A stretch of 5,403 nt of DNA. Source: Ignavibacteriota bacterium. GTDB lineage: Bacteria; Bacteroidota; Kapaibacteriia; Palsa-1295. Under the pieces are notes generated by a model. It was not told the origin of the DNA and did not search any database. It saw nothing but the letters and a program-made list of their open reading frames with translations. The position numbers and the translations under genes are program-made. Location: assembly GCA_003151215.1 (NCBI GenBank), contig PLXB01000022.1, forward strand, positions 365-5,767, read 5' to 3'. Positions 1-5,403 of the stretch are shown in pieces (the first letter of the stretch is position 1; every line of letters starts with the position of its first letter).

Positions 1-1173
1 GCAGCTATTCCAGTTCCTGGTATTGATGCCGCTAAGTTAGCGCTCTTCATAAATAATAACCAATTCTTCGGAGTCCTTTCAATATTCTCTGGTGGTGGAC
101 TTTCCACGCTCTCGATAATAATGCTCGGCGTCGGACCATACATCACATCATCGATCATTCTTCAGCTCTTGACGATAATGGTTCCTCGATTGAAACAGCT
201 GTACCAAGAAGAAGGGGAAATTGGCCGCAAGAAATTTGCTCAATACTCACGCCTTCTGACCGTACCACTCGCTGCTCTCCAAGGATTTTCCCTTTTGGCG
301 ATTCTTGAGCGACAAGGCGTATTAGCGGGAATTGATACATTTCACAAGCTAGTTGCGCTCGTTGTTGTTATTGCCGGATCAGTATTGCTTATGTGGATCG
401 GCGAAATTGTCAGCGAATTCGGGATCGGTAACGGCGTATCGCTCATCATCTTTGCCGGTATCGTATCACGCACTCCTCGAGAAATTTCACAATTCTTTTT
501 CTCCTTCGATGCTTCACAGATTCCAACCCTGATTGCTTTCCTCGCGGTAGCGCTCATTGTTATCGCAGCAGTCGTCTTTGTCACTGAAGCTGAACGCTCA
601 ATTCCAGTCACGTACGCAAAGCGCGTTTCAGGAAACACGACTTCCGGCGGTGTCTCAACATACTTGCCGCTTCGCATAAATCAAGCAGGTGTCATGCCGA
701 TCATCTTCGCTCTCTCGCTTCTGCTCTTTCCGCAGCTTGCCGGCGCATATCTCGGCGGACTGACCAGCCATCCGATTCTTGCGTCCATTGGCCATGCTCT
801 CTCGGGCTTCACTCAATCGACATGGGCATACGCTTTGGCATATTTCCTCCTCGTATTCCTCTTTACTTATTTTTACACTGCTATTACGTTTGATCCGCAC
901 CAGCTTGCTGAGAATCTCCAGAAGACAGGCGCATTCATTCCTGGCGTTCGTCCGGGAAATCAGACCGAAGAGTATATCGCCAACATCACTTCACGCATAA
1001 CATTCATCGGAGGACTTTTCCTTGGTTTCATCGCGGTAATACCTCTTATTCTCAAACAGCTTACCGGAGTGACTTCTATCGCTGTCGGTGGTACTGCTCT
1101 TCTGATCGTCGTTTCTGTCGTGCTTGATCTCTTGAAACGTATCGATGCACAGCTTTCGATGAGAGAATATTAA
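1..1173 (+). CDS. secY: Protein translocase subunit SecY (5' end outside window)
   Basis: SecY is the pore-forming subunit of the Sec translocon in the cytoplasmic membrane. It exports unfolded proteins and inserts membrane proteins together with SecE, SecG, SecA and the ribosome. The frame is open from base 1 and gives 390 residues; a full SecY is about 430, so roughly 35-45 N-terminal residues, including TM1, lie upstream. Using window numbering, residues 4-9 (IPVPGI) and the following GGGL belong to the plug/TM2 region. Residues 43-54 (GVGPYITSSIIL) are the family signature. Residues 197-208 (AERSIPVTYAKR) form cytoplasmic loop C4. The C5 loop holds FYTAITFDPHQLAENL and then GVRPG at 315-319, whose Arg317 matches the arginine needed for SecA/ribosome function in E. 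coli. Several long hydrophobic helices lie between. The protein ends in a short tail (LSMREY). It is followed directly by a hairpin terminator. The call is near certain. The ATG at 121 is internal, not the start. Confidence 0.98.
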   Translation, partial: AAIPVPGIDAAKLALFINNNQFFGVLSIFSGGGLSTLSIIMLGVGPYITSSIILQLLTIMVPRLKQLYQEEGEIGRKKFAQYSRLLTVPLAALQGFSLLAILERQGVLAGIDTFHKLVALVVVIAGSVLLMWIGEIVSEFGIGNGVSLIIFAGIVSRTPREISQFFFSFDASQIPTLIAFLAVALIVIAAVVFVTEAERSIPVTYAKRVSGNTTSGGVSTYLPLRINQAGVMPIIFALSLLLFPQLAGAYLGGLTSHPILASIGHALSGFTQSTWAYALAYFLLVFLFTYFYTAITFDPHQLAENLQKTGAFIPGVRPGNQTEEYIANITSRITFIGGLFLGFIAVIPLILKQLTGVTSIAVGGTALLIVVSVVLDLLKRIDAQLSMREY

Positions 1174-1189
1174 AATATTGAATAAAAGA

Positions 1190-1229
1190 CACACGATAAA
1201 AGCCTGCTTTCGCAGGCTTTTATCGTGTG
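1190..1229 (+). terminator. Intrinsic terminator after secY, possibly bidirectional
   Basis: This is a perfect 18-bp inverted repeat. The left arm CACACGATAAAAGCCTGC (1190-1207) and right arm GCAGGCTTTTATCGTGTG (1212-1229) flank the tetraloop TTTC. The core is a GC-rich 7-bp stem, AGCCTGC/GCAGGCT, flanked by AAAA on the left and TTTT on the right, the usual form of a Rho-independent terminator. Because it is symmetric it could stop transcription from either side. Pairing continues 7 bp past the U-tract, which is more than a terminator needs. It begins 16 nt after the secY stop and ends 13 nt before the adk start. It probably closes the ribosomal-protein/secY transcript. The structure is seen in the sequence; termination is inferred. 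Confidence 0.88.
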
Positions 1230-1242
1230 GTAGTATGTCCCT
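1228..1242 (+). promoter_or_regulatory. Extended -10 promoter for adk, probably leaderless
   Basis: TG-G-TAGTAT (1228-1236) fits an extended -10 element, with the hexamer at 1231-1236 matching TATAAT at 4 of 6 bases. Only six bases (GTCCCT) separate it from the adk ATG, so transcription would start at or within a base or two of the start codon. There is no AGGAGG-like site upstream of the ATG, which agrees with a leaderless mRNA. The -35 region at 17-bp spacing (TTTCGC, 1208-1213) is a weak match and lies in the loop and right arm of the terminator hairpin. Similarity to the promoter at 3309-3325 supports the call; no expression evidence is available. Confidence 0.58.
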
Positions 1243-1836
1243 ATGTCACAACCGCTTACATTTATGTTTTTTGGGATTGTCGGATCCGGCAAGGGAACAC
1301 AGGTTACTCTTTTAGAGAAATATCTAAAGGATAACAATATAGCCTCAGATGTGTTATTTACATCAACTGGAAACGAATACAGAAAAGTTATTCAGAGCAA
1401 CAGCTATACGGGACAAATAGTTAAATCAACGCTTGAAAAAGGCTATCTGCAACCAAATTTCCTGACCATCAGTTTATTTATTAATATACTTATTTCTCAG
1501 ATGAAAGAGAATACTTCTTTCATCGCTGACGGTTTTCCTCGAACGATAGACCAATCTCAAGCTTTTGAACAGGCGATGCACTTTTATAATCGAAGTAACG
1601 TCCATGTTGTCTATATCGAAGTCGGCAGAGAAGAGGCGATAAAGCGCATGAAGTTGCGCAACAGGAGCGATGATACAGATGAAGGCATAGCGAAAAGATT
1701 TGATGAGTATATAAACAACGTCATACCAGCAATGAATTATTTCAAAGACAAATCAGGCTACATGTTGCATACCATAAATGGAGAACAGTCTATTAACGAC
1801 GTGCACAAAGACATTATTAAAGCACTCAACTTTTAA
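1243..1836 (+). CDS. adk: Adenylate kinase, short-LID form
   Basis: Adenylate kinase catalyses ATP + AMP = 2 ADP in the cytoplasm. The 197-residue product carries the P-loop GIVGSGKGT (11-19) and the AMP-site motif DGFPRT (96-101, Arg100). It also has RNRSDD (139-144) at the end of the LID, followed by IAKRFDEY, which places a second catalytic arginine. The LID is very short, with no zinc-finger cysteines; the whole protein has no cysteine. The usual STGDLLR motif reads STGNEYR (41-47), so the Asp is replaced by Asn while the AMP-contacting Arg is kept. ATG 1243 gives a normal N-terminus 10 residues before the P-loop and sits right after a -10 box. By hand count GC over 1261-1800 is about 37%, well below the next gene (about 50%), and 9 of 19 isoleucines use ATA. 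The position after secY supports adk over other P-loop nucleoside monophosphate kinases. Activity on other NMPs cannot be excluded. Confidence 0.92.
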   Translation: MSQPLTFMFFGIVGSGKGTQVTLLEKYLKDNNIASDVLFTSTGNEYRKVIQSNSYTGQIVKSTLEKGYLQPNFLTISLFINILISQMKENTSFIADGFPRTIDQSQAFEQAMHFYNRSNVHVVYIEVGREEAIKRMKLRNRSDDTDEGIAKRFDEYINNVIPAMNYFKDKSGYMLHTINGEQSINDVHKDIIKALNF

Positions 1837-1837
1837 T

Positions 1838-2527
1838 ATGGAAGAAAATAATTACATCATCATATCGCTGGGCGGATCGCTCATTGTGCCTCAAAGCGTT
1901 GACACGGCTTTCCTGAAAAATTTCGTTTCTCATATCACCGGCGCTGTTTCGCAGGGAAAACATTTTGCCATCGTATGCGGCGGCGGACATATTGCAAGAG
2001 AATACAGAGACGCGCTTACCACGCTCAAACAATCGCCGGATGACGAACTTGATTGGATGGGAATCTACGCCACTCGATTCAACGCTGAACTCGTGCGAAT
2101 CTCCTTCGGAGGGCTCGCAGAACCGGCTATTTTTCTTGATCCGACGACCGTGAAGCCGTCCAACAGCAAGCCAGTGCTTGTCGGCGGAGGATGGAGACCA
2201 GGACACTCAAGTGACGGGGCTGCAGTGGCACTTGCAAAATCTTTGGGAGCAAAGACGCTCGTTAACCTTTCCAACATCGATTACGTATATACTGACGATC
2301 CTCGCAAAAATCCCGATGCAACTCCAATTGAAAAAATAAACTGGGCTGATTTCCGGAAGCTTCTCCCTATAGGATGGAATCCCGGCGTTAACGCTCCGTT
2401 TGATCCGATAGCAGCGCAAATGGCCGACAGTATCGACCTTGAAGTCATCGTCATGAACGGCAAGAATTTGGAAAACCTCCAGAACTATCTCGATGGCAAG
2501 GAATTCATCGGAACGACGATAAAATAA
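1838..2527 (+). CDS. pyrH: UMP kinase, archaeal-type amino-acid-kinase family
   Basis: UMP kinase phosphorylates UMP to UDP in pyrimidine nucleotide synthesis, in the cytoplasm. The 229-residue product shows the amino-acid-kinase fold. It has SLGGSL (10-15) at the phosphate site, CGGGHIAREY (47-56), and MGIYATRFNAEL (74-85), which matches the GIxxTRxNA segment of UMP kinases. VGGGWRPGHSSDGAA (115-129) corresponds to GGxxPGxSTDA. NLSNIDYVYTDDPRKNPDA (143-161) is the nucleotide-binding segment. A late FDPIAAQ (188-194) and a C-terminal GTTIK follow. The DPxAAK-like segment, the GTTI ending and the short length recall archaeal PyrH (for example Pyrococcus) rather than E. coli PyrH; this is judged from memory, not an alignment. 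An in-frame ATG at 1778 would overlap adk by 59 bases. ATG 1838, one base after the adk stop, gives the correct family N-terminus. No ribosome binding site is seen, so translation is probably coupled to adk. The usual bacterial neighbours tsf and frr are absent here. Confidence 0.88.
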   Translation: MEENNYIIISLGGSLIVPQSVDTAFLKNFVSHITGAVSQGKHFAIVCGGGHIAREYRDALTTLKQSPDDELDWMGIYATRFNAELVRISFGGLAEPAIFLDPTTVKPSNSKPVLVGGGWRPGHSSDGAAVALAKSLGAKTLVNLSNIDYVYTDDPRKNPDATPIEKINWADFRKLLPIGWNPGVNAPFDPIAAQMADSIDLEVIVMNGKNLENLQNYLDGKEFIGTTIK

Positions 2528-2528
2528 A

Positions 2529-3299
2529 ATGGCAGTCATAATAAAAACTGAAGAAGAAATTGAGATCTTGCGTGCAGGCGGCAAGCGGCTTGCAGATATT
2601 TTGCAAAAAGTTTCTGAGAAAGTGAAACCCGGAATTTCCATAATGGAGCTTGATCGATATGCGGAACAATTGATCCGCGACGACGGCGATGAGCCTGCCT
2701 TTTTAGGTTATAAGCCTGCGCATCATATGGCGCCGTATCCGGCATCACTTTGCGTTTCGATTAATAATGAAATAGTTCATGGTATTCCGAAAGAAGATAA
2801 AATTCTCAAGGAAGGTGATATCGTTTCGCTTGATTTAGGCTTGAAGCACAACGGACTTTTTACTGACCATGCGGTGACAGTTCCAGTCGGGAAGATAAAT
2901 AAAAAAGATACTGAGCTGCTTCGCATAACTTCAGAAGCGCTTCTTGTTGGAATTTCCGCAGCACGCGGAGGCAATCGCGTCGGCGACATCGGTTATGCAA
3001 TCCAAGAATTTGTGAAGCCATATGGTTACGGTATTGTCCGTGACCTTTCCGGCCATGGCGTGGGACGTGCAATTCATGAAGATCCATTTATTCCGAACTA
3101 CGGCAAGGCAGGCAAGGGCGTGGAGCTCGTAGCAGGCATGGTTATCGCAATTGAACCGATGTTAAACGAAGGGGAAGACGGCACGGTTGTTGACCGCGAC
3201 GGTTATACTGTTCGAACAATGGATGGTTCCAAAAGCGCGCATTTTGAACATACTATTTTAATTACAGACGGCGAAGCCGAGATATTAACTGCTATCTAG
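2529..3299 (+). CDS. map: Methionine aminopeptidase, type I
   Basis: This metalloenzyme removes the initiator methionine from new proteins, after deformylation, in the cytoplasm. The 256-residue length is that of a bacterial type Ia enzyme without the SH3-like zinc N-terminal extension or the type II insert. All expected residues are present: His84 (EIVHGIP), metal ligands Asp102 (LDLG), Asp113 (FTDH), His176 (SGHGVGR), Glu209 (IEPM) and Glu240 (FEHT), plus substrate-contacting His183 (IHEDP). The start ATG 2529 follows the pyrH TAA after one base, with no clear ribosome binding site, so translational coupling is likely. It is the third gene of the apparent adk-pyrH-map unit. In most bacteria infA follows map; here a promoter and an unrelated ATPase gene follow. 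The TAG stop is followed by a T-rich stretch but no hairpin, so some readthrough into the next gene is possible. Confidence 0.97.
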   Translation: MAVIIKTEEEIEILRAGGKRLADILQKVSEKVKPGISIMELDRYAEQLIRDDGDEPAFLGYKPAHHMAPYPASLCVSINNEIVHGIPKEDKILKEGDIVSLDLGLKHNGLFTDHAVTVPVGKINKKDTELLRITSEALLVGISAARGGNRVGDIGYAIQEFVKPYGYGIVRDLSGHGVGRAIHEDPFIPNYGKAGKGVELVAGMVIAIEPMLNEGEDGTVVDRDGYTVRTMDGSKSAHFEHTILITDGEAEILTAI

Positions 3300-3308
3300 T
3301 TTTTATTT

Positions 3309-3325
3309 TGCTATAATGGTGATAC
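3309..3325 (+). promoter_or_regulatory. Extended -10 promoter for the ATPase gene, probably leaderless
   Basis: TG-C-TATAAT (3309-3317) is a perfect consensus -10 hexamer (3312-3317) with the extended TGn motif. The spacer upstream is T-rich (3300-3309). Only eight bases (GGTGATAC) separate the hexamer from the ATG at 3326, so the transcript would start zero to two bases before the start codon, leaving no room for a ribosome binding site. The -35 position (CTGCTA, 3289-3294, at 17-bp spacing) is a poor match and lies within the last codons of map; an extended -10 can work without a good -35. This element also fixes the start of the downstream gene. Confidence 0.72.
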
Positions 3326-5403
3326 ATGGAAGGACTAGCTCTCAACCAAGTTCCCAAATTTAAATCTCCCGACGAGGAGATTGAGTTTTTACGTGCACAC
3401 ATCGCGGAACGCGAGCGTGCCATTGAGGCTACCGGCAAATCAGCCGACATGGAAAAGCTTGCCCAGCAGGCGATAGAAGCGTACAAACAAGCTGATGCTA
3501 AAGAAATTCTTCATGAATCACATGTCTTGCCGGAGCACAAAGTTGAAGAAATGGTTCTGCATTTGCGCCCTGAATCTCATGACCGCAAAATGGAAGAACT
3601 GCTCGGCATTCTTCTCGACAAAGGTTTGAAAAATGCGCTTGAAGTAGTCGCCGCACTACACAACCCTCACGTTGATACTGATTTCCATCGTTTCCTCGTC
3701 CAGTATTTGCATACGACACATGGCGTTCCAGGACTCAAAGAAAGCATGCCAATTTGGAAAGGCATAAATATGAAACTGTTTGAGATCACGTTGCCCGAGC
3801 AAGGCAAAGAAGAAACTAAGGGCTTCAAAGATTTTATCACTGCTATGGAACAGTTTTATGCGGGAATGCTTTCTGCTGGCGGGACGAATAATCCTCTTCA
3901 AAAATACTACACGCTTGAAATTGCCATATCGAACGAAGGCAACGAAGTGATGTTTTATGCGGCCATTCCGACTGAGAAAGTTGATCTCTTTGAAAAGCAG
4001 ATTCTCGGTTTTTATAATGATGCAAAAATTCGCGAGGTAACTGACGATTACAATGTTTTCACCGAGGAAGGTTTTGCTGTTGGCTCATACGCTGAACTCG
4101 GCGAAACGGAAGTATATCCGATCAAAGTTCATGAGAACATCGAGCATGATCCGATGAATGCAATCGTCAACGCTTTTTCAAAACTCAAAGACAAAGGTGA
4201 AGGTGCTGCTATACAATTCATTATCATGCCGGCAGGGGAGAAGTTGGTCAAAGATTTCGGCCGTATTCTGTTTCGCGTCAAAGATGAAAAGATTCGCGCA
4301 CGTGAAGCGGTCAAGCAGCTTCATTCAGGAGCCCGGGAAGCATTCCACGTATTCAAGGGATTGTTGAAAACGAGCACCAAAGAAGATGAGAAAAAAGAAG
4401 CCAATGAAAAAGATGTTGAGAATATTCAAAATAAATTAAAAAGCACAGTTCTCTATACTGGGATACGCATTGTGGCATCTGCATCAACCAAGGAGCGCGC
4501 CAAGGATATCTTGCGAGAAGTCGAATCATCTTTTAACCAGTTCAACGAACCATTGGCGAACCGTATCGAATGGCATCGTACCGAGTCGTCTGACTCAGAA
4601 GAGTTCTTCCATGATTACGCATTTCGCCAGGCTCGCGATGAGGAATTGATGCCGCTTAACTTGAACGAATTGGCGACGATATTTCATTTCCCAATTGGCG
4701 TCACCGGCTCACCACAGCTCAAACAGGCAAAGGCAGCGATTGCTCCTGCTCCGCAAGATATGAAGACAGAAGGCGTTATGCTCGGCACGAACGATTATCG
4801 TGGCGTTGCCAAAAAAGTTTATATGGCAAAAGAGGATCGCGTACGTCACTGTTATGTTATCGGACAGACTGGTACTGGTAAGACAGTCTTCTTGAAGAAC
4901 ATGATTATTCAAGATATTGCAAACGGCGATGGTGTTTGTTTTATCGACCCGCACGGCTCCGACATTCAAGATATCTTGGCCAATATTCCGAAAGAGCGCA
5001 TTGATGACGTCATCTACTTTGATCCGGCATACATGGCACGTCCGATGGGACTCAACATGTTGACGTATGACGTGAATTTCCCAGAACAAAAGACATTCGT
5101 CGTTAACGAACTTTTAGCTATTTTCAATAAGCTCTTTGATATGAAAACTGCCGGCGGTCCGGCTTTCGAACAATATTTCAGAAACTCGGCGCTTCTCGTT
5201 ATGGAAGATCCGGCTTCAGGCTCGACGCTTCTCGAAATCGGACGCGTGCTTGCCGACAAGGAATTCCGTGATTTGAAACTTTCACGCTGCAAAAATCCGA
5301 TTATCAAGCAATTTTGGACGAATGCTGAACAGACATCCGGTGAACAGTCGCTTGCAAACTTTGTGCCGTATGTCACGAACAAATTCGACGTCTTCGTATC
5401 AAA
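3326..5403 (+). CDS. VirB4/TraC-like FtsK/HerA-superfamily ATPase (3' end outside window)
   Basis: The frame stays open from ATG 3326 to the window edge: 692 codons, C-terminus missing. Residues about 14-60 are charged and helix-rich, perhaps coiled coil. Residues about 195-250 hold YYTLEIAISNEGNEVMFY, then QILGFYNDAKIREVTDDYNVF, a pattern I recall from VirB4/TraC/TraD-like proteins of CPR bacteria. A Lys/Glu-rich linker (about 349-372) leads to a predicted beta-alpha-beta unit containing IRIVASAS. The ATPase domain has Walker A GQTGTGKT (513-520), IDPHGSD (540-546) and YFDPAYMARPMGLNML, typical of the DNA-pumping/conjugation ATPase group. The Walker B DE motif usually lies further downstream, past the window end. 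There is no signal peptide or clear membrane helix, so it is probably cytosolic or peripheral at the membrane. Likely roles are DNA transfer, DNA uptake or powering type IV secretion/pilus-like assembly; the sequence cannot choose among these. It has its own promoter. Start choice rests on promoter spacing; the next in-frame ATG is residue 42. Confidence 0.85.
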   Translation, partial: MEGLALNQVPKFKSPDEEIEFLRAHIAERERAIEATGKSADMEKLAQQAIEAYKQADAKEILHESHVLPEHKVEEMVLHLRPESHDRKMEELLGILLDKGLKNALEVVAALHNPHVDTDFHRFLVQYLHTTHGVPGLKESMPIWKGINMKLFEITLPEQGKEETKGFKDFITAMEQFYAGMLSAGGTNNPLQKYYTLEIAISNEGNEVMFYAAIPTEKVDLFEKQILGFYNDAKIREVTDDYNVFTEEGFAVGSYAELGETEVYPIKVHENIEHDPMNAIVNAFSKLKDKGEGAAIQFIIMPAGEKLVKDFGRILFRVKDEKIRAREAVKQLHSGAREAFHVFKGLLKTSTKEDEKKEANEKDVENIQNKLKSTVLYTGIRIVASASTKERAKDILREVESSFNQFNEPLANRIEWHRTESSDSEEFFHDYAFRQARDEELMPLNLNELATIFHFPIGVTGSPQLKQAKAAIAPAPQDMKTEGVMLGTNDYRGVAKKVYMAKEDRVRHCYVIGQTGTGKTVFLKNMIIQDIANGDGVCFIDPHGSDIQDILANIPKERIDDVIYFDPAYMARPMGLNMLTYDVNFPEQKTFVVNELLAIFNKLFDMKTAGGPAFEQYFRNSALLVMEDPASGSTLLEIGRVLADKEFRDLKLSRCKNPIIKQFWTNAEQTSGEQSLANFVPYVTNKFDVFVS

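Noticed and set aside
1235..1242. ATG at 1235 as an alternative start upstream of adk
   Set aside because: It is out of the adk frame and forms part of the proposed -10 region.
1778..1837. A longer start for the UMP kinase, adding 20 residues that overlap adk
   Set aside because: The extra residues look like adk read in another frame and precede the normal family N-terminus; ATG 1838 one base after the adk stop mirrors the pyrH-map junction.
1826..2641. Antisense open frames opposite pyrH (126 and 144 codons)
   Set aside because: They are shadows of a strongly conserved gene, have no recognisable motifs and no promoter; long antisense frames are expected at this codon bias.
3297..3311. Possible terminator after map from the run of T
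   Set aside because: No stem-loop precedes the T-rich stretch; it fits better as the spacer of the downstream promoter.
4862..4885. Direct repeat ACTGGTACTGGTA
   Set aside because: It simply encodes the TGTG of the Walker A motif.
5148..5161. Small inverted repeat GCCGG/CCGGC in the ATPase gene
   Set aside because: It is only 5 bp per arm, lies inside a conserved coding region, and is explained by Gly/Pro codons.
4709..5382. Antisense open frames opposite the ATPase domain (126 and 122 codons)
   Set aside because: They lie opposite conserved Walker A and IDPHG coding sequence and show no motifs of their own.

Overview
The window reads as a chromosomal stretch of a bacterium, most likely from the Candidate Phyla Radiation (Patescibacteria, Parcubacteria-like). 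This placement is an inference. It rests on a compact layout with 1-nt gaps between genes, two start codons sitting just downstream of a -10 box with no ribosome binding site, a short-LID adenylate kinase beside secY, and a long VirB4/TraC-like ATPase whose N-terminal region resembles proteins I associate with this group. No in-frame TGA occurs in any of the genes, so the standard bacterial code fits. The stops are TAA, TAA, TAA and TAG.

Layout, all on the + strand: the 3' part of secY (1-1173); a perfect 18-bp hairpin terminator (1190-1229); an extended -10 promoter (TAGTAT, 1231-1236); adk (1243-1836); a UMP kinase of archaeal type (1838-2527); type I methionine aminopeptidase map (2529-3299); a second extended -10 promoter (TATAAT, 3312-3317); and a large FtsK/HerA-superfamily ATPase gene (3326 to the window end, incomplete). 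No intergenic stretch exceeds 70 bases. I see no RNA genes, insertion sequences or CRISPR arrays.

How it fits together: secY-adk-map is the classic 3' end of the bacterial spc ribosomal-protein operon, covering protein export, adenylate balance and N-terminal methionine removal. Two things differ from the usual layout. A UMP kinase gene lies between adk and map with 1-nt gaps on both sides. The gene after map is a conjugation/DNA-translocation-type ATPase under its own promoter, rather than infA. The terminator after secY plus the promoter before adk suggest that adk-pyrH-map is a separate three-gene unit of nucleotide kinases and protein maturation.

I do not see a clearly new multi-gene system. 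The points most worth checking are the archaeal-type UMP kinase inside the spc cluster, the apparently leaderless promoters, the AT-rich adk, and the role of the large ATPase.
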